In this document: positions 42,108-49,390 of the stretch, in pieces | Layout: each line of letters starts with the position of its first letter | How positions within the stretch are numbered: position 1 is the stretch's first letter | Source of the DNA: a virus | DNA: 56,227 bases | Reading direction: 5' to 3' (one strand) | Virus record (IMG/VR): IMGVR_UViG_3300046512_000272 | Coordinates: 1 to 56,227 of that record | The notes under the pieces: generated by a model | Databases searched by the model: none | Told to the model about the DNA's origin: nothing | What the model saw: the letters and a program-made list of their open reading frames with translations, nothing else | Position numbers and translations under genes: made by a program

Positions 42108-42375
42108 ACTTCAACTGGTGAGAGATCGCGCGCTCATTGAGGGCGGTGGCGTTGACAACCGCGGGGGCCCGCCCGATGATGGCGACATGGAAGCTCGTGT
42201 CAAAGCCCTCGAGGACGCCCTGTCTACCGCCAAGACCGACCTGGCGGTGATTAGGTCCAACTATGCAACAAAGGCCGACATCGCCGAGGCCAAGAACAGC
42301 ATCATCATGTGGGTGGTGTCGGCCGTCCTCCTGGCACAACTGCTACCAGCCATCCTCAAGAAATTTGGCCTTTAG
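42094..42375 (+). CDS. tail-anchored coiled-coil membrane protein
   Basis: A 93-residue protein: flexible N-terminus, coiled coil (MEARVKALEDALSTAKTDLA, NYATKADIAEAKN) and one C-terminal membrane helix (SIIMWVVSAVLLAQLLPAIL) with KKFGL tail. The soluble part should face the cytoplasm. It overlaps the zinc-ribbon gene by 14 bp, is cotranscribed with the repressor and ends at a terminator. A lysogen-expressed membrane protein is a candidate superinfection-exclusion factor. Confidence 0.65.
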   Translation: MAEPKLQLVRDRALIEGGGVDNRGGPPDDGDMEARVKALEDALSTAKTDLAVIRSNYATKADIAEAKNSIIMWVVSAVLLAQLLPAILKKFGL

Positions 42376-42397
42376 GCTTTCGCCAACAGCGCAAACC

Positions 42398-42427
42398 AAG
42401 CCCGCCCCTCAGCGGGCTTTTATTTTG
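42398..42427 (+). terminator. terminator of the repressor operon
   Basis: Stem AAGCCCGC / GCGGGCTT with loop CCCTCA, followed by TTATTTTG. It ends the immunity operon just before the early rightward promoter. Confidence 0.85.
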
Positions 42428-42437
42428 CCTATCGTTA

Positions 42438-42513
42438 TTACCCGTTAGGTAAAAATAAACAATCGCTACTATTACCGTTTTGGTTTGCTTTGATGTTACC
42501 GATTAAGTAATAT
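42438..42513 (+). promoter_or_regulatory. early rightward promoter with three repressor operators
   Basis: Operators: TTACC-CGTTA-GGTAA (42438-42452, perfect), TTACC-GTTTT-GGTTT (42472-42486) and TTACC-GATTA-AGTAA (42496-42510). A promoter TTGCTT (42485-42490), 17-bp spacer, TAATAT (42508-42513) overlaps the second and third. The first early gene starts at 42559. Same half-sites as beside the repressor. Confidence 0.8.
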
Positions 42514-42558
42514 GCCTCCACGCCGCTGACGTTCACAGCGGTTCGCTGGAGACAGACG

Positions 42559-42846
42559 ATGCCAAATGCCATTCCCCTTGCTGCCGCGTACCAGCATGCG
42601 CACGACGCGCAGCAGCGCGCCGCCGGCGGCCAGGTGGTTTCCATCCGCACCCTAGTGCGCGAGACGGTGACCCGGATCCACGGCCGCGACCATTTCGAGT
42701 TCCGCGGCACGGCCGAGGATTCGGTCTACGAGGCCGCGCTCGACCGCAAGAACTCCCTCGACATCTACCGCTCGCCGGCCATCGCCTACCGCTACTGGGA
42801 AGGCGACGAGTACGTGGTGATGGTCCGTTGCTTCGGCCTCGACTGA
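42559..42846 (+). CDS. early phage protein, unknown
   Basis: A 95-residue protein, first gene of the rightward early operon. MPNAIPLAAAYQHAHDAQQR, VVSIRTLVRETVTRIHGRDH, then SVYEAALDRKNSLDIYRSPA and YWEGDEYVVMVRCFGLD. GGAGACAGACG precedes the ATG. Being first after the repressor-controlled promoter, it is expressed at induction; its role is unknown. Confidence 0.65.
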   Translation: MPNAIPLAAAYQHAHDAQQRAAGGQVVSIRTLVRETVTRIHGRDHFEFRGTAEDSVYEAALDRKNSLDIYRSPAIAYRYWEGDEYVVMVRCFGLD

Positions 42847-42856
42847 GGGGCGCACG

Positions 42857-43093
42857 ATGACATCGACACAAGCCGCGATCCGCCAAGCCGAGGCCGAGAG
42901 CTTGCGCGCCCAGCTGCAGCGAGAACTGCAGTTGGCACACGAGATCATCCGAAACGCTCTTGCGCTGATGACCCCGGCGCAGAGGACCGACTGGGCGCTC
43001 ATGAACGCTGCCAGCGGGAACGACAGCGAAGGTACGACCCGCTTTCACGAGCGCGCGGCCGTCATCGCCCGCGCTACGGGAGAGGCAGCATGA
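42857..43093 (+). CDS. small helical early protein
   Basis: A 78-residue helical protein (IRQAEAESLRAQLQRELQLA, HEIIRNALALMTPAQRTDWA). Stop overlaps the next start by 4 bp. No family recognised; gene packing within the early operon supports expression. Confidence 0.6.
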   Translation: MTSTQAAIRQAEAESLRAQLQRELQLAHEIIRNALALMTPAQRTDWALMNAASGNDSEGTTRFHERAAVIARATGEAA

Positions 43094-43344
43094 CCGAGCA
43101 ATCCAAGGATGGCGGCCCGGCATTTCCGATTCCGGACGTGTCCCAGAACCAGGCCACCGGCGAAACGGTTGTGCACCAGAGTTTTTCTGGCATTACCGTC
43201 CGCGACTATTTCGCGGCGAAGGCCATGGGCGGCATCCTGGCCGATCCGAACGTCAAGCTCGACGGCAACCGCCCAACTTTTCTCGCAGACCTCGCATACA
43301 CGGTGGCCGACGCCATGCTCGCCGCCCGGGAGAAGCAATCGTGA
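43090..43344 (+). CDS. conserved phage early protein
   Basis: An 84-residue protein with DGGPAFPIPDV and the GITVRDYFAAKAMGGIL segment that recurs in small phage proteins of unknown function, then LADLAYTVADAMLAAREK. ATG overlaps the previous stop (ATGA); its own stop overlaps the next GTG. Confidence 0.65.
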   Translation: MTEQSKDGGPAFPIPDVSQNQATGETVVHQSFSGITVRDYFAAKAMGGILADPNVKLDGNRPTFLADLAYTVADAMLAAREKQS

Positions 43345-43436
43345 ACCGCGACTTCTTCCTGACCGCGCTGCTCATCTGTACGGCGCCGCCGCTGGTTGTG
43401 CTGGCCGCGACCCTCTTCAGCCGGGGGTGGCAATGA
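43341..43436 (+). CDS. 31-residue membrane protein
   Basis: GTG start overlapping the previous stop (GTGA); product MNRDFFLTALLICTAPPLVV plus a short LAATLFSRGWQ end. One hydrophobic helix. Stop overlaps the next ATG. Tight overlaps on both sides suggest it is translated. Confidence 0.5.
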   Translation: MNRDFFLTALLICTAPPLVVLAATLFSRGWQ

Positions 43437-43588
43437 AGCGCCGTCCCACCACCCGCCGCGCTATCGCCGAACTGCTGGCCCTCTGGGCCGGCACCACCCT
43501 CGCCATGGCGGCCTTGTTTCTCGTCTACCACTTGGCCAGCGCCGAGCCGCGCCAGCCCGCAACCACCGCGTCCAGGAGCGCCACATGA
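43433..43588 (+). CDS. 51-residue membrane protein
   Basis: Basic N-terminus (MKRRPTTRRAIAELLALWAG), one membrane helix to about residue 34 (LAMAALFLVYHLA), then a short polar tail. ATG overlaps the upstream stop and the stop overlaps the next ATG (ATGA). It pairs with the preceding tiny membrane protein; the layout recalls a holin/antiholin pair, but the position is early, so no function is assigned. Confidence 0.5.
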   Translation: MKRRPTTRRAIAELLALWAGTTLAMAALFLVYHLASAEPRQPATTASRSAT

Positions 43589-43698
43589 ATCCCGAAATCA
43601 CCTGGGAGGCCTGGCTGCGCGCGCAACGCGCCGCTGGCTTCCGCCCCACCGGCCGCTGGCTCGCCAGCGGTGAACCTGAACTGATCCGCATCCACTGA
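43585..43698 (+). CDS. 37-residue early protein
   Basis: MNPEITWEAWLRAQRAAGFR with a PTGRWLASGEPELIRIH end. ATG overlaps the upstream stop by 4 bp. Short soluble peptide in the early operon; unknown. Confidence 0.45.
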   Translation: MNPEITWEAWLRAQRAAGFRPTGRWLASGEPELIRIH

Positions 43699-43708
43699 GG
43701 CCACGCCC

Positions 43709-44503
43709 ATGAACATCGTCACCATCCGTGCCAGTTCGCTGGCCGAACTCTTCGACTGCCCGGCGCGCTGGGAAGCGAAGCACATCCTGGGCATGCGCAT
43801 GCCCTCGGGTGCGGCCGCGCATCTGGGCACCGCCGTCCACGCCAGCACCGGGCTGTTCGACCAGGCCACGCTCGACGGCGCGCCCATCACCGCCGACGAC
43901 GCCGCCGGCGCGCTCGTCGACACGATCCGCGACAAGAACGCCGAGGTCGACTGGGACGAGACCAATCCGGCGGATGCCGAACGCATCGGCCTGGCGCTGC
44001 ACGCTCGCTACTGCGTCGACATCGCCCCGCGCCAGCACTACATCGGCGTCGAGATTGCCTGCGATCGTCTGGAGATCCCCGAACTGGGCCTTGCGCTGAC
44101 TGGCACCACGGACCGCGTGCGCACCACGACTGATGGCGCAGGCATCAGCGACTTGAAGACCGGCGGGCGGGCTGTGGGCGCCGATGGCGTCGCCGTCACC
44201 GCCGGGCACGGCCCGCAGCTGGGCGTTTATGAGCTGCTGGCCGAACACGCCTTGGGTATCCCCATCAGCGCGCCGGCGCAGATCGTCGGCCTGAACACCG
44301 GCAAGACGGCAGCAGCGCAGCGCGTTGGCGTGGGCGAGATCGCCTCCCCGCGCGCGGCGCTGCTGGGCACCGAAGAACAGCCGGGCCTGCTGCAGCACGC
44401 TTCCCGCCTCATCCATTCCGGCGCCTTCTACGGCAACGGCAAGTCGGTCCTGTGCTCGGCGAAGTACTGCCCGCGCCACGCTACCTGCCCCTACAAGTCC
44501 TGA
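43709..44503 (+). CDS. PD-(D/E)XK exonuclease with Fe-S-type cysteines
   Basis: A 264-residue RecB/Cas4-type nuclease. The catalytic core is GVEIACDR, TTDRVR and ISDLKTGGRA (acidic residues plus D-L-K at 148-150), followed by a motif QLGVYELL (Q-x-x-x-Y). Four cysteines, Cys17 (LFDCPARW) and Cys249, Cys254, Cys260 at the C-terminus (CSAKYCPRHATC), mimic the Fe-S cluster of Cas4 and AddB. It probably produces 3' single strands for the adjacent RecT recombinase. Confidence 0.82.
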   Translation: MNIVTIRASSLAELFDCPARWEAKHILGMRMPSGAAAHLGTAVHASTGLFDQATLDGAPITADDAAGALVDTIRDKNAEVDWDETNPADAERIGLALHARYCVDIAPRQHYIGVEIACDRLEIPELGLALTGTTDRVRTTTDGAGISDLKTGGRAVGADGVAVTAGHGPQLGVYELLAEHALGIPISAPAQIVGLNTGKTAAAQRVGVGEIASPRAALLGTEEQPGLLQHASRLIHSGAFYGNGKSVLCSAKYCPRHATCPYKS

Positions 44504-44507
44504 CCAC

Positions 44508-44531
44508 AAATTTCGAAATTTCGAAACTTCG
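44508..44531 (+). repeat. three tandem 8-mers before recT
   Basis: AAATTTCG, AAATTTCG and AAACTTCG in direct succession; each junction makes TTTCGAAA palindromes. They fill the 41-bp gap between exonuclease and recT and end in GAGAGATAAC, the recT Shine-Dalgarno region. Possibly a protein-binding site. Confidence 0.5.
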
Positions 44532-44544
44532 AGAGATAACCGCT

Positions 44545-45726
44545 ATGTCCGCAACCGCCACCCTTGAACAAATGCGCGCGCCCGCCGTGCGCGAAGCCGC
44601 CCCTGCACCCGTCGTCACGATGGGCTTCGGCAGCCTGCAGTCCTTCGAACTGATGCAGCGCGCCGCCAACCTGCTCGCATCGTCCACCCTCGTGCCTGCG
44701 GCGTACCGCAAGGTGATCGAGAAGCTGGACAAGTACGGCAACGTGAAGGAATCGCGCGAGAACCCGAACGCGCTGGCCAACGCCGTCGTCGCGCTGAACA
44801 TGGCGCAGCGCATGGGCGCCGATCCCCTGATGGTGATGCAGAACCTGTACATCGTCGAAGGCCGTCCGTCCTGGTCGTCGCAGTGGATCATCGCCGCTAT
44901 CAATGGCAGCGGTCGATTCTCACCGCTGCGCTTCGATATCAAGGTGCTGGGCAAGAAGAATGTCGAGCGCACTGAAACGGTCTGGGAAGGCGGCAATCGC
45001 ACCAGCGTCACGAAGAAGGTCGACATCCTCGACAAGGTTTGCATCGCCTGGGCCATCGAGAAGGAAACCGGAGAGCGCCTGGAATCGCCGGCCGTGTCGA
45101 TCGAGATGGCAGTGAAGGAAGGCTGGTACACAAAGAACGGCAGCAAGTGGCAGACCATGGACGAGGTCATGCTGCGGTACCGCACGGCCAGCTTCTTCGG
45201 CAAGCTCTACGCCCCCGAGCTGCTGATGGGCCTGCAGACCGTCGAGGAAGCGCAGGACATCATCGACCTGAACCCCGACGGCTCGTACTCGGTGGCCAGC
45301 GCCTCGGTCAACGAACTGCGCGGCGCGGCTCGCACTGCTGCCGCCCAGCCCGCCGAGGTGGTCGAGCACCCCGAGGAACCGGCAGGGCAGCAGGCGACGG
45401 GCGACACGAAGTCGCCTGACGATGTAGGCGACGAGGACGGTGGCCAGCAAGCCGACCTGATTCCGGCGGACGAAGGCAGCCTGCAGCAAGGCGACAGCGC
45501 ACCGCTCAGCTTCAAAGACGTGAATCGCGAGCTGCTGCAGGCCCAGACCGTCGAAGACCTGGACTTTGCACGCAGCCAGATCAAGCAAGTGGCAGGCGAA
45601 GCGGAACAGGCCACGCTGCACCAGGTCGCCTCGCGCCGCATGCGCGAGTTGACCCAGCCCTCCGAGGACGCCGCGCCGGCCCAGCAGACCGCCCGCCGCC
45701 AGCGCGCACCCATCAACGCCGACTGA
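44545..45726 (+). CDS. recT: RecT-family single-strand annealing recombinase
   Basis: A 393-residue annealing protein. FGSLQSFELMQRAANLLAS, NAVVALNMAQRMGADPLMVM, NLYIVEGRPSWSSQWIIAAI and WQTMDEVMLRYRTASFFGKL are RecT family blocks (residues about 30-235). The C-terminal 150 residues are acidic and Gln/Ala-rich linker, then a helical end (NRELLQAQTVEDLDFARSQI), perhaps a partner-binding region. It pairs with the upstream nuclease as in RecE/RecT. Confidence 0.9.
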   Translation: MSATATLEQMRAPAVREAAPAPVVTMGFGSLQSFELMQRAANLLASSTLVPAAYRKVIEKLDKYGNVKESRENPNALANAVVALNMAQRMGADPLMVMQNLYIVEGRPSWSSQWIIAAINGSGRFSPLRFDIKVLGKKNVERTETVWEGGNRTSVTKKVDILDKVCIAWAIEKETGERLESPAVSIEMAVKEGWYTKNGSKWQTMDEVMLRYRTASFFGKLYAPELLMGLQTVEEAQDIIDLNPDGSYSVASASVNELRGAARTAAAQPAEVVEHPEEPAGQQATGDTKSPDDVGDEDGGQQADLIPADEGSLQQGDSAPLSFKDVNRELLQAQTVEDLDFARSQIKQVAGEAEQATLHQVASRRMRELTQPSEDAAPAQQTARRQRAPINAD

Positions 45727-45747
45727 AATACCTGTGAGAGAGGACTG

Positions 45748-45812
45748 CCCGCGCGGACGGCTGTAGCGCGGGAGGAAGAACAGCGCCGCGCCGCCGAATG
45801 CTGAGGCGCGGC
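45748..45812 (+). other. two RNA hairpins between recT and the RMF/FtsK-gamma gene
   Basis: CCCGCGC-N11-GCGCGGG (45748-45772) and GCCGCGCC-N12-GGCGCGGC (45785-45812). They fill most of the 118-bp gap in an otherwise tightly packed operon and lack T-runs, so they are not ordinary terminators. They might be processing or mRNA-stability elements. Confidence 0.5.
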
Positions 45813-45844
45813 CCGAATGCAGACACGCACACCCGGACACCGAA

Positions 45845-46729
45845 ATGAGCCAATCGCCCGAATTCAAAGCCACGATGAACATGACCGCCAACACTCTCGG
45901 CAAGGACCTGCTGTCCGCCCTGGTGCTGGAAATGAAGATGATGCCCGACACGTGGGTGAAGCTGTCCGAGAAGAAGCAGAACGACATCATCGACCGCCTG
46001 CGCAACCGCGTGGACGCGTCCGTGAAGATGGCCGTGCACCTGATCGCCGCGAACGGCCGCACCGTGGTCCAGGGCGATCTGGACAAGATCACCATCAAGG
46101 ACGGCGCTCAGGCGCTGATCAAGATCGGGAAGTCGGTTGCCGCGCTGCACGAACTGGCCGAGGCCCAGGGCCAGGCCGTGCTGCTCGTGTTGAGCGGCGG
46201 CGAAGGCCAGTACACCGGCGGCATGGACGAGGTACGGGGCGAGTCCGATCAGCGCGCATTCGAGATGGGCCGCGAGTACACCGACGGCGATGGTGATGGC
46301 ATGCCGGACGCCGACGCGCCAGCGGATGACGACGTTGTCGACGTCGACGCCAAGACCGTCGCGATCGAGCATCAACCGCTGCAGGAAGAGCTGGATGCCG
46401 CCTATCAGGCAGGCCGCGATGCAGCTGCAGAAGGCAAGCCCGAGAGCGACTGCCCGGTGATGGCCGGCGCCCTCTGCATCGAGTGGGTGAAGGGATGGAA
46501 GGATTGGCACGACGAGCATCCGGAAGAGGATCCGATCTACGCCGATGTCGAGGCCTTCGTCATTGCGAAGCAGCGTGTATCCATCACCCAGATCCAGCGC
46601 CACTTCACGATCGGCTACAACCGCGCCGCGCGTCTGGTCGAGCGCCTGGAAGCCAAGGGCGTCATCAGCGCGGCTGACGCGGACGGCCAGCGCAAGGTCC
46701 TGAAGAGCACCGAAGACCAGGAAGGGTAA
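45845..46729 (+). CDS. protein with RMF-like and FtsK-gamma domains
   Basis: A 294-residue protein of unusual architecture. Residues 1-125 are a helical domain of unknown family (LVLEMKMMPDTWVKLSEKKQ, NDIIDRLRNRVDASVKMAVH). A very acidic linker follows (145-170). Residues about 185-221 match the ribosome-modulation-factor/CrpP motif: AYQAGRDAAAEG, CPVMAGALCIEWVKGWKDW. Residues about 231-287 are an FtsK gamma winged helix: VSITQIQRHFTIGYNRAARL, VERLEAKGVIS. FtsK gamma reads KOPS DNA in the host. It lies between recT and the zinc-hook ATPase, so DNA recombination or segregation is likely. Confidence 0.78.
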   Translation: MSQSPEFKATMNMTANTLGKDLLSALVLEMKMMPDTWVKLSEKKQNDIIDRLRNRVDASVKMAVHLIAANGRTVVQGDLDKITIKDGAQALIKIGKSVAALHELAEAQGQAVLLVLSGGEGQYTGGMDEVRGESDQRAFEMGREYTDGDGDGMPDADAPADDDVVDVDAKTVAIEHQPLQEELDAAYQAGRDAAAEGKPESDCPVMAGALCIEWVKGWKDWHDEHPEEDPIYADVEAFVIAKQRVSITQIQRHFTIGYNRAARLVERLEAKGVISAADADGQRKVLKSTEDQEG

Positions 46730-46735
46730 GCAGCC

Positions 46736-48478
46736 ATGAAGATCACCGCCATCCACGCCCGCAACTTCCTCGGCCTTCGGGCGGCCGACATCATCCCTGC
46801 CACGCCGGTGTCGCTGATCTGCGGCCCGAACGGCGCCGGCAAGTCCAGCCTGCAAGAAGCCGTGCGCATGGCCCTGACCGGCGAGAGCGTGCGCGTGGGC
46901 CTGAAGAAGGAATACGACCAGCTGCTTCACGACGGCGCAGAAACGGGTACGGTGGTCGTATCCGCCGGCCCGCAAGCGAACAGCATCGCCCTGCCCTCGG
47001 GCAAGCTGACCGCCGGGCTGCAGGCTGACCCGCGCCTGCCGTACGTGCTGGATGCCCAGCGCTTCGCCCGCCTGGAGGTCAAAGAACGCCGCGTGTTCCT
47101 GTTCGACCTGATGGGCCTCAAGCTCGGTACCGACCTGGTTCGCCAGCGCCTGATGGCGCGCGGCTGCCACCCCAAGAAGATCGAGGCGGTGTTGCCGCTG
47201 GTGCGCGCCGGATTCGACGCCGCGGCGAAGGAAGCCCAGACCAAGGCCACGGCAGCCAAGGGCGCATGGCGCGCCGTCACTGGAGAGACCTATGGGTCGG
47301 TAAAGGCCGGCGACTGGAAGGCCCCGGTGCCGGCCGGCGCGCCCGCCCCCGAAGACGTGAACGCAACGATCTCCGAGCTGCAGGCCGACATCGCCGAGGC
47401 GTCGACCGAGGCCGGCGACATGCAGCGCCAGCTGGGCGAGATGGACGCCGCCGCGCGCCAGCGCGCCGCCCGCGACACGAAGATCCGCGAGCTGGCCGAC
47501 AAGGCCGCGGGACTGGCCAAGGCCCAGGAATCCGTCGACCGCGCCCAAGCCGACCGCGATGCCTTCCTGCCCAAGGTCGAAGCCCTGCGCGCGGCGGCCG
47601 GCGGCAAGGTAGCTGGCATGCCGTGCACCTGCCCCGAATGCGGCGTGCTGCTGCAGTACCTGGCCGGCCAGCTGGCCCTGCGCGAGCAGACGCAGGCCGA
47701 CCCGGAAGCGGCTGGCCGCCTGCCTGAGTACGAACGCAGCCTGACCGTCCTGGAGAACGCGCTGAAGAGCCGCACGGCCGAGCGTGACGCGGCGAAGGCT
47801 GCCGCCACGCAGCTCGACCTGCTGCGCAAGGACGCCGCTACCGATGCCGGCGACGATGACGCCGAGCTGCGGAAGACCGTCGAGGCTCAGCTGGCCAACC
47901 TGCAGGCAGCCATTGCGGCGACCGGCAAGGAACTGGAAGACGTGCGCGCAGGCCAGCGCGCCGCCGCGCAGGCTGCTGAGCAGACCACGCAGGCCGCGCA
48001 GCACCACGCCGACGTGGTGGCATGGGATGCCTTGGCCGAGGCACTGGGCCCGAGCGGCATCCCCGCCCAGCTGCTGGCCGAGGCGCTGGGCCCGATCAAT
48101 GAGCGCCTGGCCGCCATGGCCAACCTGTCCGAATGGGCCCGCATCGGAATCGAAGCGGACATGTCCATCACCGCCGACGGCGGCCGCCCCTACGCGCTGC
48201 TGTCTGAATCGGAGAAGTGGCGCGCCGACGCGATGATCGCCGAAGCCATCACGCACCTGACGGGCCTGCGCCTGCTGGTGCTGGACCGGGCTGACGTGCT
48301 GATCGGCGCCGAGCGCGACCGGCTGTTCTGGTGGCTTGACGACCTGGCCGCCGACGGCGCGATCGACACCGCCCTGGTGTTCATGAGCCTCAAGGCACCG
48401 CCGACCGGCCTGCCGGACGCCATCACGCCGTTCTGGATCGAGGACCACGAGGTCGGCACGGTACGGGAGGCAGCATGA
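46736..48478 (+). CDS. Rad50/SMC-like ATPase with zinc hook
   Basis: A 580-residue ABC-class DNA repair ATPase. Walker A is GPNGAGKSS (residues 30-38). Coiled coils run about 205-285 and 310-435 on either side of CTCPECG (297-303), a CPEC zinc hook like Rad50. The C-terminal half-site has LLSESEKWRADAMIAEA (signature) and LLVLDRADVLIG (Walker B/D-loop). Short coils make it a miniature Rad50. It probably organises DNA ends for the nuclease and RecT encoded upstream. Confidence 0.85.
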   Translation: MKITAIHARNFLGLRAADIIPATPVSLICGPNGAGKSSLQEAVRMALTGESVRVGLKKEYDQLLHDGAETGTVVVSAGPQANSIALPSGKLTAGLQADPRLPYVLDAQRFARLEVKERRVFLFDLMGLKLGTDLVRQRLMARGCHPKKIEAVLPLVRAGFDAAAKEAQTKATAAKGAWRAVTGETYGSVKAGDWKAPVPAGAPAPEDVNATISELQADIAEASTEAGDMQRQLGEMDAAARQRAARDTKIRELADKAAGLAKAQESVDRAQADRDAFLPKVEALRAAAGGKVAGMPCTCPECGVLLQYLAGQLALREQTQADPEAAGRLPEYERSLTVLENALKSRTAERDAAKAAATQLDLLRKDAATDAGDDDAELRKTVEAQLANLQAAIAATGKELEDVRAGQRAAAQAAEQTTQAAQHHADVVAWDALAEALGPSGIPAQLLAEALGPINERLAAMANLSEWARIGIEADMSITADGGRPYALLSESEKWRADAMIAEAITHLTGLRLLVLDRADVLIGAERDRLFWWLDDLAADGAIDTALVFMSLKAPPTGLPDAITPFWIEDHEVGTVREAA

Positions 48479-48678
48479 ACACCCAACAGCAACGCCGGAT
48501 CATCCGGCTGCCCGAAGTGTGCGAGCGCGTGGGCCTGGGCAAGACGGCCATCTACGGCCGCATCAAGGACCACACGTTCCCCTCCCCGATCAAGCTCGGC
48601 CGCGCCAGCGGCTGGGTCGAGGAAGAGGTGCAGCAGTGGGTCGACGAGCAGATCGAGGCCTCGCGCGGGAAGCACTGA
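48475..48678 (+). CDS. AlpA-family HTH regulator
   Basis: A 67-residue winged-helix protein of the AlpA/MerR-like kind: IIRLPEVCERVGLGKTAIYG, RIKDHTFPSPIKLGRASGWV, then EEEVQQWVDEQIEASRG. Such proteins regulate excision and phage genes. ATG overlaps the ATPase stop (ATGA). It may act as excisionase or transcription factor; there is no other clear excisionase in the prophage. Confidence 0.82.
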   Translation: MNTQQQRRIIRLPEVCERVGLGKTAIYGRIKDHTFPSPIKLGRASGWVEEEVQQWVDEQIEASRGKH

Positions 48679-48815
48679 TGTCCACCACCGCCGCGCTGGC
48701 CATCAGCATCGTCGCCGTGATCGCCTACATCGCTGCGAGCGTGTGGGCGGCACGCCGCCAGGCGAAGTGGATGGCCGAGATGGAAGAAGAATTCAAGAAC
48801 GGAGAGAAACAATGA
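48678..48815 (+). CDS. 45-residue single-pass membrane protein
   Basis: MSTTAALAISIVAVIAYIAA with SVWAARRQAKWMAEMEEEF after it. One N-terminal helix and a charged cytoplasmic tail. ATG overlaps the AlpA stop (TGATG) and its stop overlaps the next ATG (ATGA). Unknown function. Confidence 0.55.
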   Translation: MSTTAALAISIVAVIAYIAASVWAARRQAKWMAEMEEEFKNGEKQ

Positions 48816-49390
48816 CCATGAACCTTGATGCGCTCGAGCGGGCCGCAGTGGCCGGCACAATGAAATGGCGTGATGCCCATGCGCTCGTCTCTCTGGCACG
48901 CCAGCTGCTGCGACTGCGCACCGTCGCGCGCGACTTCTACAACACCACCGTCGCCAATCCTGAGCTGCGCCTGTCCGCGAGCAACAAGAAGGTCCGCGAC
49001 GAGGCTATGCGTGCGGGAGAACGCCTGCGTGAGAGCCTCGAAGCCACGGCGCCGGGCGCTGCGCCTCAGAGCGAGCATGCGGAGAATACGCCGCTAATCT
49101 CCGCAAATTCTGCGGAGATTGCCCCGGGCACGCTGCCCTACCCGACCGAGCCTACCGACGCGCTGCTCGAGGTGCTCGGCCTGATGCTCTACACCACCAC
49201 GCCCATCGCGCATGCCCTGCGCGCAGCCGGCACGGACATCCCGAAGCGCTGCGAGGAAGAGCAGGCGCACGTGCTGCACTGGCTTATCCAGCTGGCGCTG
49301 CAGCATGGTGCCGAGTGGCGCGTACGGGCGGCGAAGAGCATTGAGGAACTGCAGGCAGCGACGCAGGCCACCAGCGAGGTGCGCGCATGA
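48812..49390 (+). CDS. hypothetical early protein
   Basis: A 192-residue soluble, mostly helical protein: MKWRDAHALVSLARQLLRLR, DEAMRAGERLRESLEATAPG, then after an Ala/Pro linker EVLGLMLYTTTPIAHALRAA. No named family. The linker region overlaps a perfect 10-bp inverted repeat at 49096-49120. It overlaps the methyltransferase start by 4 bp. Confidence 0.6.
   Translation: MTMNLDALERAAVAGTMKWRDAHALVSLARQLLRLRTVARDFYNTTVANPELRLSASNKKVRDEAMRAGERLRESLEATAPGAAPQSEHAENTPLISANSAEIAPGTLPYPTEPTDALLEVLGLMLYTTTPIAHALRAAGTDIPKRCEEEQAHVLHWLIQLALQHGAEWRVRAAKSIEELQAATQATSEVRA
49096..49120. repeat. perfect 10-bp inverted repeat inside a gene
   Basis: AATCTCCGCA-AATTC-TGCGGAGATT. A third TGCGGAGA lies just upstream (about 49078-49085). 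No T-run follows, so it is not a normal terminator. Possible protein-binding site or mRNA hairpin. Confidence 0.55.

Noticed and set aside
43598-44509. 303-residue minus-strand frame antisense to the nuclease
   Set aside because: Shadow of the PD-(D/E)XK gene, which has full catalytic motifs.
45713-48448. 911-residue minus-strand frame antisense to the RMF/FtsK-gamma and Rad50-like genes
   Set aside because: Composition is His/Gln/Leu-rich shadow of codon-biased genes on the plus strand.
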